A stretch of DNA of 64,000 nucleotides from Nymphaea colorata (GCF_008831285.2 NC_045151.1:5345682-5409681), one strand, 5' to 3'; positions 35,830 through 47,449 are shown, numbered from the stretch's first letter. Notes: generated by a model not told the origin, from the letters alone. Program-made: numbers and translations.

Positions 35830-37200
35830 ATAAATGATGTTATGGCCGTCACGGCCTTACTTTCTTTAAAAGTGTGTGCTGAAGACTTGAGAATAGTGAA
35901 GGCACACAGAAATCAAAGATTGCAAGGAAATAGAGGGGTGTACTTGCAATGAGCATAAATTGCATTGATCACAAAAGTAGTGTACACAAAGAGGCTTGGA
36001 AAGAAATATCAACTTTCTTACATAGGATGGCCGAGATCTCTTATAGGATTCAAATGCCAACCACCCCAAACACAGATTCCCTAACATGCAGTGGGACCAG
36101 TGGGAGGGGGCTCAGTTACAAGTAAGCAAAATCACAAACCAAAGACATCGTAAGCAAAAAAGAAAGTAAACAAATACAGATTCAGACACAGGGGAACAGG
36201 CTGCCCCCTTCAAACCATGTGCCAACTGCTACATGGTAGTCCAAGACTTCTTTTGGATGTCATTGCTTCAATCGAAAGGTGTAGTCCCATGTCAGCTACT
36301 CTCGACCGCCCACTTCACTAAGGACTTCTTTAGCTCTCCAAGATAGTTGATTTTGTGCTGAAGAATTTGCTTCATTTGTTGGTCTGTTGCTCACTTTGTT
36401 GATGATGGCACTCTCTGTAGGATCAACTCCCGCTACAGCATGCTCCTCTCTGGGTCTTCTCTATCAACATGGAAAGATTTTAAGTTGCACACATGGAATA
36501 CCTTATGTACTTTGAAGTCAGATGGTAGATCTAACTTGTATGCCAACTTGCCGATCTTCTTGATTACAGTGAATGATCCTTCATACTTTCGTATCGGGGC
36601 ACAGTGTCTCCCAAAAAAGATTCCTGTACGGTTTGGGTACAGCTTAACAAGGACCTGATCTCTGATTCTGAACTTTGCAAAACGTCACTTCTTGTCAGCT
36701 CACTTCTTCATCTTCTTGGCTGCCTTATGCAAGAAGGCTTTGGCTAACTTTGTCTGCTCTTGCCAGTCTCTGACAAACTGATATGTGAAGGTTAGTCTTC
36801 CCTTTTCTTGAGCAGCAAGGGTGTGTGGCGTCAACAGCTGTTGCCCAATGGCTATCTCGAACGGACTATGCCCCAAAGGCTCGTTCTTTTGTAAGTTATA
36901 GCAGAATTAGGCTACATCTAGCAATTTCACTCAATTTTTCTGATTTGCGCTCAGAAAGTGCCTTAAGTATTGCTCCAGTAGGGTGTTGATGCACTCGGTC
37001 TGGCCATCTGTCTGTGGGTGGAAGCTTGTTGAAAACAACAAGTCCAAGCCCAGCAATCAAAACACTTCCTCGTGATGTACAAGCTTTCCAAGATGAATGC
37101 ATTGTCAGTTTTCTTTATTCACACATTGTATTCTTCATACACTTTGCTTTCCAAATGACCTTTGTGCCCCTTTGATGGTTTTAAGGCTGATGGCATAAGG
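35830..37200 (-). mobile_element. Chromovirus (Reina-like Gypsy) 3' fragment, minus strand
   Basis: Contains the integrase core end, C-terminal domain, a PPT (TTTGAAGGGGGCAG at 36201-36214, minus) and what is probably a 3' LTR starting TGTTCCCCTGTG at 36198 and running left to about 35830. Everything upstream of the integrase is missing, so it is a 5'-deleted copy. It sits between LINE ORF1 and the LINE RT. It is not simply the missing end of the element at 60040-64000, because both carry the stretch equivalent to SDRDxxFxSxFWKELF. Confidence 0.72.
36330..37160 (-). pseudogene. Chromoviral integrase C-terminal half and chromodomain region
   Basis: In shifting minus frames from 37100 down: [31 protein letters not shown], then EPLGHSPFEIAIGQQLLTPH, HKAAKKMKK, RFAKFRIRDQVLVKLYPNRT, CAPIRKYEGSFTVIKKIGKL, YKLDLPSDFKVHKVFHVCNLK. 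These are the Reina-type blocks HPQTDGQTE..., SPFELATGxQPLTPH, VGDxVLVKLxP, RRYEGPFxVxKxVGxxSYxLELPxxxKIHPVFHVSxLK. Stops and at least two frameshifts are present. Confidence 0.85.
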
Positions 37201-37309
37201 TGCTTGCCATGCCCCAAGGATTGAAGTTGTCAGCCCGTGACAATGGCAATATCTTGTTGAAAGTGAATGGCTTCAATTTGGAATTGGATGTCATCCAAAC
37301 TAGGCAGCA

Positions 37310-38600
37310 CTTATGGATCGCAAAGAGGCTGAATACGAGTGGGTTCTGAGACAAGAGTTGGATCTGACCCTTAAAGAAGAAGAGATATTTTGGAGGCAGA
37401 AAGATCGAGTCAAGTGGCTGAGTATGGGAGAATGCAATGCTTCCTTCTTGCATATTCAAGTGAATCGATACAACCACAAAAAGAATATGAAGGCTATTCA
37501 AGCTAATGGTATTTTGGCAGAAAGCCTAGAACAAGTCTAGAATCTATGCAAAAATTTCTTTACACAATTCTATAAAAACTGTAATGTAGCAGATCTGTCT
37601 GTCCAACCTATTTCAGATGGCCCTATGGTCTCTTCCCATGAGAACGAACTGCTTAATAGGCCGGTTTACAATTATGAGATTTGCAGAGTCGTTTTTAATT
37701 TGGGAAGAAGTAGAGCCCATAGCCCATTTGGCACAAATCCTTCACTCAATTCTGGCACACAGTCACCACTATGTCTACATGGTTGTTAAAGATTTTCTCA
37801 AAATGGGCCTGTCTTGTTAAATCAATCAAAAAATCTCATATTGCTCTCATTCCTAAGAAGCAAGAAGCTGTTAATATATTTGAATTTAGGCCTATTTTCT
37901 ACTCTAATAGTTTACATAAAAGCATCTCTCACATCTTGGTAGACCGTATGAAGCCCATTTTAGTAAAGATTATGAGCTCGTCCATAGCTTGCAGAACCAT
38001 TCAGAAGCTCTCTCTTCCTCAACTTGGATTTAATGAACACCTATGATAGAGTTAGCTGAAAGTTTCTAAGGTATTCCCTGTTAACTTTGGGTTTTGTTGA
38101 TTTTGGGTGAATAGATTAATAAAATGCACTGAATCGGTCTCCTATGCTCTCATTATTAATGGCAAGGAAGACTACTTTGAGGCAAGACATGGGTTGAGGC
38201 TAGGTGACCCATTGTCATCATACATTTTCACAATTGTACTGAAGTTTTTATTCCGTCGCATCAAGTATGCAGCCCGCTTCTAGCATATTAAAGTGCCCAC
38301 ATATATAGGAGTTTCTCATATTCCTCCAGGCATCTACTATGCAAATGACATCATGTTTGTTTGTTAAGCAAAACAGACGATGATATCCCACGTCAAGGAC
38401 ATTTTGGTAGATTTCGAGGCCAAAGCAAGGATAATTATCAACAGGCAAAAAATCTTCTCGCATTGTGTTCCATGTTCATGACTACCTCTTCAAGGATCTT
38501 CAATCTACACTTGGCTGAAATATAGGTCAGCTTTCAATTACACACTTGGGTCTTTCACTATTCACTAATAATATGCAGTTTTCTTTTTGAATTCCTTGTA
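37310..38600 (+). pseudogene. LINE ORF2 reverse transcriptase
   Basis: EEEIFWRQKDRVKWLSMGE (37313 frame) is the pre-RT block of plant LINEs (EExxWxQKSRxxWLxxGDxNTxFFH). NELLNRPVYNYEICRVVFNL and SHIALIPKKQEAVNIFEFRP follow (RT motifs around LIPK...FRPIS), with SISHILVDRMKPIL. Then LRLGDPLSSYIFTIVL (canonical LRQGDPLSPYLF) and the catalytic box YAND at 38338-38349, where active elements have YADD: the first of the two catalytic Asp is Asn. Multiple stops separate the frames. Confidence 0.87.
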
Positions 38601-40200
38601 TCCAAAATGGTAGCTGGAAAGGGAATCTTCTGTCCTGTTCTGGCCGTCACTTCCTCATACGTCATGTGCTCCATCAAATCATCTATTACTAGACGTCAGT
38701 TTTTCGAGTCCCTAACGCCACCATCTCTAAGCTTGAATGCTTATGTAGCAGATTCTTATGAGGGAATAAGGAAGATCACAAGAGACACCGTTTGCTTAGG
38801 TAGAAAAGTCTCTGCTTCGCGTAGAGGATCTGGCTTCAACAATTTGTGTGCGTACCATGAAGGCCCAACTAATTTTCTTGGCCTTCAAAGTATTAACCCA
38901 GGGGTCTACTTGGTCAATCTTCGTGCGACAAAAATATTTGCGTATTGAAAGTATGTGGTCTTACGAACCTAAAGCAAGACACTCTTGATTTTAGAAGGGA
39001 ATTCATTGCGACAGGAATGAGATAAACCTAAAGCAAGACACTCCTGATTTTAGAAGGGAATTCACTTAGTTTCATGAAACATTGGCAATGGATAAACCAT
39101 TCAGTTCTGGACATATCATTGGAAATGGGGGATCTTGCAATGTTAATTTTTGGAGACGGCATCCTCACTTGCCAATCATCTATGGGCAAGTCCATTTGTT
39201 GTCATTAAGGGTCAGTTTGATGCCGATCTTAGCGCTCAACTTTAGTCCTCTTGGCGGTGTTATATCCTCTCTGCCATTAAGTTGAACAATAATGTTGATT
39301 CTGTGGTGTGGGTGATTTCTAATGTACAAGATATGACTCGAAGGGACATTTGGGACAGAATTAAAGATAAGAATCCAGTGGACAAAACCCAGCAAGCTGT
39401 CTGGGATAACCTTTTGCTACCTCGTGCCAAATGGGCCATGTTCTTTGCATTTGAAGATAGACTTCTCACCCAGAAAAGGATGATGAGATTTGGGTTTCAT
39501 CTAGCTAGCCATGTGTCTTGTGTGGGCCTGTGGCATCAGCTGTGACACGTTATGACACCTCTTTTTACAATGCAAACTTGCCAGGCAACGATAGTTGTTT
39601 CTTGGAAATAGATTCAACGTCTATATTCCTCCTTGGCAATCGTTAAGGGAAGCCATTATATGATAGTGTAAAAGAAAATTTAGGTAGAAATGGATCACCA
39701 AGATATGGCGTATGGCTATTCCCATGGTTATTTGGCATCTATGGACAATGAAAAATGCAATAGTGCATTCATCTAGAACCCTTGTCAATACTCAGGTTAC
39801 TTATGCCCTTTGGAATGACCTGAAGCAGATGACTTGTGGGAACAAGAATTTTGATAGTTACAAGAAGGATATCCTGGGATTGTTAGGCATAAGGCCAGAC
39901 CCTTGGCCTTTCTATAAATGTATTAATTTTCTGATTCAATCCTTTTGCTTGGAAACTAACTCTCTCCAGGAGTTGGTGCTCACAATCCGCCATAGGGATG
40001 GGGTCTTTATTAAAATTGGTGCTGCCCTGAACCTGCTTAGCAGGAAATGGGATGCAGAGGATCCCTTGGGACTCATCATATGCTTACTACCCAGCTCTGA
40101 AAGGAGACTCATTTTTGTTAATGGGCCACTGAAGTGGAGGAACCAAATGGGGAAAAGCCATTGCCGTGTATGGCAATTGTATTGGCGATTCACTCCTTAA
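38600..40200 (+). pseudogene. LINE ORF2 C-terminal region with zf-RVT
   Basis: Near 39350-39540 the frame reads DRIKDKNPVDKTQQAVWDN and LPRAKWAMFFAFEDRLLTQK RMMRFGF in sequence. This corresponds to the zf-RVT block (WxxIWxxxxPxKxxxFxWxxxxxRLxTxxRL) of plant LINEs. At 39712-40200 a 162-codon frame has VIWHLWTMKNAIVHSS, matching the W.IWxxRNxxxF block that precedes the RNase H-like tail. A 59-bp tandem duplication lies at 38966-39067. Confidence 0.72.
38966..39067 (+). repeat. 59-bp tandem duplication inside the LINE
   Basis: AACCTAAAGCAAGACACTC (T/C) TGATTTTAGAAGGGAATTCA occurs at 38966 and 39025, with one base different. Confidence 0.85.
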
Positions 40201-40413
40201 ACATTTTTGCAGCAGAGCCACAACTTTCCGATGCAATCCAGCAGCAGATACAATGCAGCTACTAACTCACAAAGTGGATATTAAAATTGTTTTGGTTTGG
40301 GATGGCTTCCCTTCTGCGGGTGGTTACTCCTTCCTGCCTCTAAGTGTAGCATCAGTTTTGTCTCTTGTGTATATTCTGTCTTTTGGCTTTGATCTCTTTA
40401 TTTTTTTCGGTTC

Positions 40414-40419
40414 AATAAA
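40414..40419 (+). terminator. LINE polyadenylation signal
   Basis: AATAAA in TTCGGTTCAATAAAGGG, about 200 bp past the last ORF2 frame. No A tail follows. Confidence 0.5.
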
Positions 40420-40500
40420 GGGTTCATGGGCCCTCACTCCCCAGCAGATTGCATCGGAAGATAGTGAATCAAATGGGGAGCCGAAACCACCCACTAACTA

Positions 40501-43090
40501 AAAGAAGATAAATAAAACCCAAAAATTTAATTAGCAAGAAACTATCGGTTAACAATCTATAATTTCAATTAAAAAAGGAAAAAGAAAGTTTGCAGGAGTT
40601 ACTGTACATCTACTTATAAGATTTTTACTTTTCATAATTATATGCTTCTTTGATCATCCAACTTTATAGATATAACCTATGTACATTTTTCAGTAGAAAA
40701 CAAATCTTATATTATGTACATCATTCTAGTGTAGGTTTAACTATCTTCATATATTAAAATATCACTAGATAACTACAGTGCATCAATTTCTAAAACTTAA
40801 ATTATTGTTTTTATGTTCACGTGACATAACTTAAAACAATGTTTTTGACAAATAAATAAGGTTAGAATAGTTTTATAAGGTCGTGTTATATATATATATA
40901 ATCAAATTCTACCGATTGAACAATAAGTTAATGCATATTATCAGCCAATTCATGATGAAACATGCAACTATTTGTATTTCTTAGTTGTATTGATAAAAAA
41001 GAGAGAGAGAGAGTGTGTGCGCGTGCATATAATGTGTCATTCATGTAACAAAAAAAGCTAGCTCAATTAATAGGATGGATACGCCTGTGACCAACAGGTC
41101 AAAGCTTCCAAAATGATTATTCAATATTGATAAAGAAACGTTTTCTGCACTTAATTGAGCCAGCTCATGGCATCTATAAGCGAGAGCCTGGCCCCCACTA
41201 GCTAGATGAGCTCTACCTATATAATATCTGCAGGTTTGAAAGGAGACTAACCAAAACAACCCCAGCTGAATTTTACTTTGCCTTCCTAAAGGGACGGAAA
41301 TAATAGAAGTAGGGATGGAGACAGATGAGGGTATGTTAGATTTCAAAACTTTGAAAACCTATTTGTTGCTTTTGAGAAATTTTTGTAGCATCTTTGAAGC
41401 CAGTTTGTAGTAAATACGAGACCTCCCCAAGGTTTTGGATATATATATATATAGATATATATTTTTTGTGCAAGGTGTTCGCTCCTAAGACATACATTTT
41501 GTCTCACCATAGGGGCGCACAATTTCCAAAGACTGGAAAAAGAGAGATGCCCAGAGATGCCGTCCAAGCATGTAGGCGGGTCCCATCTCACCGATCACGT
41601 AGTTGACTGAGATGGGTACAGAAGAGAAAGGCATTGTCGTTGACGTATGTTTACCAGCTCATTAAGGTATGGGCCTCTCGTTTGCACCTCTATCTAGGCG
41701 GGCCCGATTAAAGGTTCAACAAGGACTTGGAAGTCAAACCGTGTGGTGCAAGGCTACGGCTCCGATTCCAATTCCAACTCTTGACTCTGAGGCTGCTGCG
41801 TGCTTTCAGATGGAAGGGCCACTGCTAGCTAGATTTTCACATGAGGTGCAGCCCTTTGATTCGTCATTGTAATCGTCATTGTAAGAAAGCAAAGGAATCC
41901 TTGTAAGAAAGCAAAGAAATTAAATATTAAATTTACGAGCTGCTTCTAGATGTAGTATCTAAAGCCACAAACATTAAACTCCTTAGGAAAAATCATATTT
42001 AAAGGAAAGGAAATTCATGTTCAGACCCACTTTGGAGTCGCTGAAAGCGTGTTTGGATTCATAAAGCAGCAGTCAACAATGTAGTGCACAAGTCCATCAA
42101 AGTTATGCAATTCATGTCCAAAATTGCGAGATTTTGATTCCTAGCTTCTTTCATGCTTTATAAAGTCTCAACTTGTCATAGTTAAATACGACTATTCAAA
42201 ACTTCGGTCTGGTGGCTAATGAAGAACAATAGGAAAGGGGGAACTAATTATGTACGCCAGTTTCACACGTTAGTCTAAGGTAAAGAACCAGCTAAACTGA
42301 GACAAATCAGCTAGTTAGGCCTGAAAAGGTGTAAGAAGAAATAGCTTTTTGACCATACAAAAGTGACGTAGAACCATGGAATATAAAGACAACGACATAC
42401 AGTTAAAAAGGCACGCTTTTTGATCAAAAGCAATGTCAAACTAATATCATGACTTGGACAAACATCAAACCACTATATATATATATATATATATAACCAG
42501 TCCCATTTTGAGGCTGCATGTCTTTTCCATTCCCTAAAATCCACCAATCTTAGGGTGGAATGAGGGTTGCCAAATGAGAAACAGAAAAACAAAAAAGAGA
42601 AAAAAAATGTGAGAGCGTGAAAAAGAAAAGAAAGGCATAGAAAAACAATAAAAAAATGTAATTATAAAGTTCAAAAATATAGGAACAAAAAGGAACATGT
42701 GACTATGATGTTCCAAAGTTTACCACATATAAATGCTACATTATTAATCTTCAAGTCTATTAGATCCGATTTACTAGTTTAATTTTTGTAACATTCTAAT
42801 CTTAACTCAAGAAGCTAATAGGTAATACATCATATCATCCCACAACGGCACAAGAGAACCAGCCGAAAAGGAACAGAACTGATATTATACATAAAAATGG
42901 GAAGTTCAGTCTAAGGGACCAAAGCGCTAGATGTTCTATCTCCAACCTGGCCAACGCTTTTGTTTGACCAAGCGGTCAAACAAAAAAGAAAAAAAATATA
43001 TAAAAGTCCAAAAGCCTATATACGTGTATATATGATTTTCTAACGCCCTTTCAAATCACAGCGCCACAATCATATCTTTCCTTTTAACCA
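40501..43090. other. Non-coding DNA
   Basis: AT-rich, with short (AT)n tracts (40890-40902, 42473-42495) and a (GA)n run at 40999-41013. Frames of 60-101 codons at 41041-41872 overlap on opposite strands and show no motif. The bases next to 43090 may include the 3' untranslated region or LTR of Copia B. Confidence 0.35.
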
Positions 43091-43099
43091 AAAAAAATA

Positions 43100-43380
43100 C
43101 TTTTTTTAGTACAAACGGCTTTGTGAAGAGATTAACAAATTAAAATTCTGAGTGACATACAATAAATATCTACACTGTTCTTTAATATCCTTGATGAATA
43201 TAGTGACTTTTTATGAAACGTGTGACTACTTTTTACATAAAAAGTACTCTTATTACAACAACAAGTTTCACGCAATATTGATAAATTACTCACATAGTTT
43301 TGGTTAATTGCATTGGCCACACTGTCTCCATTACCGTTGTTGTCATTGCCATATTTAATTGATGATGGAGACACTTTTTG
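43100..43380 (-). pseudogene. Copia B RNase H C-terminus
   Basis: Minus-strand pieces read CCNKSTFYV (for CDNxSAIxL), KSHYIHQGY (for the KHIxxxYHFIRD block) and FVNLFTKPF (for the VADIFTKPL block near 43140-43110), in that order. The family order and spacing are kept, although no continuous frame remains. Confidence 0.65.
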
Positions 43381-43869
43381 CTACTTTTACACCTCTATGA
43401 TATGAATGAACTTCCCCAAGGAATACATAAAGCAGTGATAGAGTCACAATTATTTAGTCAATGTTTCTTTAAATCTAAAGAAGACAGAGACAAATAAGAA
43501 TAATCCTCTTAAGAAAGTTCTTTTTATATACCTTAATACACGATAGCACTCATGTCCGTTGATGTAATATCGTGTTACGATTGTCAGGCCACATGTGCAA
43601 CAACGGAAATATCTAGTTAAGTACATGGAAGCACCAACTATTTATTTATAAGGACTTGAATTTTTCAATGGAGCATCTCCAATCTTTTATCTCCTGTGCG
43701 GTTACTTCAGGGGTTTCAACTTCTTTTCACCATTTTTATCGTCTATTTCTTGCAGTATTTAAAGTGACTTTGGATCCAAATAAGGGATATTTTTTGTTAG
43801 AATAAGAAATTCACTATGGGGGAAAGCTTTCAAGTAAACTAATCAATCATTTCAATTGATTTTTTTAAC

Positions 43870-44074
43870 GAAGCTCTTAATTTGTTTAACTCCTTTCTTT
43901 ATGCCATTATCATATTACCAACATATAGCAGAAGAATCACAATATTCGTGCCAATATTCTTTATAAAAAGATAACTGTCAAAATAATAAAATTGAAATTC
44001 ATAGTTCATTGTTATGCTACTAATCTTTCAAAACCTGCCATTGGTGTCCATTTGAAACAACAAAGAGATTTCTC
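43870..44074 (-). pseudogene. Copia B RT, C-terminal part
   Basis: From 44070 down the minus strand reads REISLLFQMDT, ISSITMNYEFQFYYFDSYLF, IGTNIVILLLYVGNMIMA. These correspond to RKSLYGLKQxPxxW, the F...YxSxLF stretch and the catalytic LLYVDDMII, with YVDD now YVGN. Both catalytic Asp are lost. Confidence 0.75.
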
Positions 44075-44260
44075 TATGGTTGGCAAACTTGGTGATCCAA
44101 CTCGCGAATTGCAAGAGTCAACTTGGATCAGCTAAAATCCTGACCACAATTCAATGTTGGACTCGTATACGCCTGATTTTCAAAAGACTCGGGTCTGGAT
44201 CGCCCAAATCGTTTGAATTGTGACTTGGGTCGAATCGGGTCAGAATCGCCTTGGGTTTTT

Positions 44261-44295
<35 letters not shown>

Positions 44296-44667
44296 TCACC
44301 AATGAAAAGAAAAACTTGATACCTACAAGTGAAACTCCCTCTCTCTTTACCTTGAAAAGGGAAGTTTATTTGATACTCACCGTCTCTCCCCCCACCCACA
44401 GTTCCTCATCATAGCATTTAGTGATGCGATAGGCTTTATAAACATATATATTTTTTTAACAAATACTTTCAAAACCCCACAAAAGGATGTTTTTAAAATT
44501 TCAATTTTAGTAACTGTACAAAATATTTTTCAAAATTTTCATCTTTGGAAACTGCCAAAACATGTGATGTAACTCGGACGAGTCACCGAGTCAACTCGTT
44601 GCAAATTGTTGACTCGGTAACCCAGTTGGCAACCAAGCGGAACCCGATTCACGGGTTTGCCAATTAT
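44075..44667. mobile_element. Inverted-repeat DNA element (MITE-like) inserted in Copia B RT
   Basis: The ends share TTGGCAAAC (left TATGGTTGGCAAAC, right GTTTGCCAATTAT). Flanking repeats are GATTTCTC (44067-44074) and GATTTTCTC (44668-44676), an 8/9-bp duplication differing by one T. Copia RT homology stops at one side (LRKS) and resumes on the other, so the interval is an insertion. No transposase is present. Inside there is a (GA)n run (44261-44296) and repeated GACTCGG/CCGAGTC-like text. Duplication length fits hAT (8) or Mutator (9). I cannot choose. Confidence 0.65.
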
Positions 44668-44676
44668 GATTTTCTC

Positions 44677-45060
44677 AAAAGAAATACCTTGTCAAGAAGA
44701 ATTTTCATACCAAGAGGAGCCTCCTTATAAAGTTTTTTGTTTTGCTTCTCATCTAAGAAAATAATCTAAACATCCATCAAACAGTTTTTTACTTTCATAC
44801 CCAAGCTATAGCAAGAATTATAATAGTCATCATTCTTGCAATAAGGGTAAAGATGTGTTCATAATGTACGCTCTTGAGAATAATCTTTGCCAATAAGGTT
44901 TGCTTTATATTTTTAAATATTCATCACTTTTGGTTTTAATCTAATAAACACATTTACAGCCCATTACTTTCTGTTGTTTAAGTAGCTCATGACTTTCTAT
45001 ATTTTAGTCGTTTTGACTGCTTCTAATTCTACATTCATGACTTCTTTTTAATAAGGATTA
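44677..45060 (-). pseudogene. Copia B RT, N-terminal part
   Basis: Minus-strand pieces read MNVELEAVKTTKI (for the M..EL.AL..N.TW start), GCKCVY (for GCKWVYK), IKTKSDEYLK, YKANLIGKDYSQE (for YKARLVAKGFSQ), then MDV, FLDEKQNKKLYKEAPLGMK (for MDVKxAFLxGxLxExIYMxQPxGF) and DKVFLLRKS. Numerous stops and shifts. The match ends at the inverted-repeat element. Confidence 0.72.
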
Positions 45061-45472
45061 GTGATCCTTGCTTTTTTATAGGTAAATGATCCTTTTGGGG
45101 CATAAATAATCAAAAGGCGCAACCTATCTATGAGAGAAGGATTTGTAAGAAATAAACCAGATTGGAACTTTTTTGAATCTTTGAAATCTTTTATGATTTG
45201 ATTTGCCTATATATCTATTTGGGATTAATCTTTGTTGTCTTTCTATCTATATGCATATCATGTAGGTTCTCCTAACGTCTCTTTATTGTCATTGATTTTA
45301 TAATTATCTCTAAATCCTAGAGCATGATTGTTATGTTAGCATTATGACTATTTTTATGAAAAGAATCACCACTATTAATATTTTATAAATTAACAAATAA
45401 ACATAATCTATTTCAGTATTTGAATAAAGTCTTTATTTGTTATTTTTTAGTAAAGTTATATTTCTTTCAATA

Positions 45473-46558
45473 ATGAATTGCTGGGAGGTAGGCTAACCAC
45501 CTTTATTGCCAAAAAATTATATTTACAAGAAGTAACAGGAGATGCAAAGTATCAGCGGGAAAAACACAAGGAGCAACAACCATCACCCCTCAAAAAACAA
45601 GACAGGGACCATGTAAACCAAGAGCCTAGAATTAAGCCAGAAGAAACCTTTCTGCCTATCTGCTATTAGGCAAACAAAACATGCAATAATTACGCGCCAT
45701 CATCGCGTCTATCTTGCTGACCATAAATCAAGAGTTGCTGACCTACATCCACTGAATGAAAGTGATCATCTACACTGGTTCTTTCAAAACACTTTTTAAA
45801 AAGGACCCATCTTGCTGGAATGGTTCTGCGCCCTTCAATCATGGCTTGTATTTTTCGTTTCCAACCGTTGTTAGAGGATATGATCGTGAGACTTCCTGAA
45901 CTGTTCATCATCTTACCTAGCCAAAGCTCCAGCAGGTGCATTCAGCAGTATCCCCCCCACTGTGAGCCATTCTACTTACCGACTTGTAAGCTCCAGCATC
46001 TCTGTCCCACCAGACTGCAACCACCATTAACCTTAAGTTAATTCTTCTATGTACAACTTGAAGAGTATGATCGTCCTTATGTATTTCCTCTCTTTTACTA
46101 TAGAAAATACCAGTGGACCACCAGAGTTGAATCAGTTGCCAGTCTTCCTCCTGCGAAAAGATCGCCTCAGCCACCCTTTGTCCTATCTTCCAAATCCTAT
46201 TTGTAATGTTACAATGGATGGGTGCTGCCAATTATCATGGGCAGCTTGGTTGCGAGTCCACCAGAGTTGTCATACTACAATATGGAACATTACACGCCAA
46301 TACTTACTGATCCATCTATGGGGAAACTTAACCTCGTACCAGTATTTGAGCTCCTCATTAATGTTCCTCCAAGGAGATCTCCTTCGGTTGAATTTACTTA
46401 CTATCCAGCTCCACACATTTTTGGCCAGTCGGCAGGAAAATAAGACATGGTGATTGCTCTCTTCCTCAGATTTACAAAGGAAGCATCTATTAACTAAGGG
46501 CAAACTCACATGATTCAAGCGGTCAGTAGTCAGGAGCCGATGTTTGGAGGCTAGGAGT
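45473..46558 (-). mobile_element. 5'-truncated LINE insertion, minus strand
   Basis: Contains only the C-terminal end of LINE ORF2 and a 3' tail (GGCAATAAAGG on the minus strand near 45510). Near-identical direct repeats of about 15 bp, ATATTTCTTTCAATA (45458-45472) and ATATTTCTTCAAATA (46560-46574), flank it. Truncation at the 5' end and a target duplication of this size are hallmarks of LINE insertion. It separates the integrase from the RT of Copia B. Confidence 0.72.
45690..46545 (-). pseudogene. LINE ORF2 C-terminus: zf-RVT and RNase H-like tail
   Basis: The 82-codon frame 46518-46270 reads PLVNRCFLCKSEEESNHHVL followed by FSCRLAKNVWSW. This is the zf-RVT signature CxxCxxxxEsxxHLFxxCxxxxxxW with all Cys/His. 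A further frame (46231-45917) has KIGQRVAEAIFS and later VVAVWWDRDAG, resembling the start of the RNase H-like tail. The overlapping plus-strand frames (46049-46453) are shadows. Confidence 0.8.
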
Positions 46559-46729
46559 CATATTTCTTCAAATATAGGGCTTTATCATTTATAATTTTGT
46601 AATATTGAAATCCTTCTTGACTTTCGACCTATCTTAACCAAACATATTGAATGTCTTCTACAGATAATTATATTAGATTTTGAAATAAATTAGATTCTAA
46701 ATAACCTCAATTTTTTATAATCGGATTCA

Positions 46730-47400
46730 ACTTTATATAGGTTTAATAGGAAATAAATTACTTGGAAATGAAGAAGGCATTCCATTTTTCAAGTAAACCA
46801 TAATAAAAATGGCTTCAACTTAATAACTTCTTGATATATTTTTTGAAAGAAGTAAAATTCTTACTGTTTCAATAATATGATTGTCTTTATTTTAGCGAAC
46901 CCATATCATCCAAGGGTTCATAGACTACATCTTTGACGAATAATTTCATCTTTCCAAAAGTATTATTTGAATTAATTTGATAAATATTCTCATCTAGAAT
47001 GGATTGAAATTTAATATTGGTTTTCTATGAAATTGATTTTTAGTGTATTATAAAAGTCCTTGAAATAGTGAAAAACCTTGAATTGAGTCTTGAGTCTTAG
47101 GAGTCAGATGTAACAATTGTTGCATATATTCATGAATGAATATAACATGATATGACATGATAGCACTGAGTCCTCGTACATCAAAATGTACCAATTCAAA
47201 GAATTTTCTTGTTATATGATTTATATTCTCATAAAAAGCATGCATTTTCCAAGAATGCATTTTCTGTATATAAATTCTTTTCTTCGCATAAATCTTTAAA
47301 TGAATGCATTGGGATTATGAAGATGCCGTGATGCATTGGATGGCCCAATCTTTACACAAATAGCCTTTTAGAACATGTAAAAAGTCCATATAGTTAGATC
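46730..47400 (-). pseudogene. Copia B integrase
   Basis: From 47390 down, the minus strand gives RLGHPMHHGIFIIP (the zinc-binding WHxRLGHPS block), FKDLCEEKNL, then FELVHFDVRGLSAIMSYHVI (the LVHxDVWG block with the first catalytic Asp), and near 46880-46790 HIIETVRILLLSKN, VEAIFIMVYLKNGMPSS (the block ..ARxLLxxxxxPxxFWxEAxxTAxYLINRxPSS). The second Asp region cannot be read. Confidence 0.72.
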
Positions 47401-47449
47401 TTTCTTATGGCCTTGTCACACTATCATTACATTTATTCATTTTAAACTT

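Larger units (their letters stand above)
28980..40500 (+). mobile_element. Plant LINE (non-LTR retrotransposon), interrupted by two insertions
   Basis: Plus-strand LINE parts occur at about 29020-29597 and 34604-35690 (ORF1) and 37310-40430 (ORF2 from before the RT to the 3' end). The first gap is a complete Copia element. The second is a minus-strand chromovirus fragment. The apurinic endonuclease expected at the start of ORF2 is absent, so roughly a kilobase of LINE was lost with the second event. The shared strand and the correct domain order support a single LINE, but two LINE copies cannot be excluded. Confidence 0.6.
43100..47400 (-). mobile_element. Copia B, decayed, minus strand, split by two later insertions
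   Basis: Minus-strand order is integrase (47400-46730), RT (45060-43870) and RNase H (43380-43100). The integrase and RT are separated by a LINE (45473-46558), and the RT itself by a 593-bp inverted-repeat element (44075-44667). The removed insertions restore the expected order, which supports one original element. LTRs were not identified. There are many stops. Confidence 0.72.

Noticed and set aside
46049-46453. 134-codon plus-strand frame
   Set aside because: Antisense to the LINE zf-RVT domain, whose Cys/His signature is on the minus strand.
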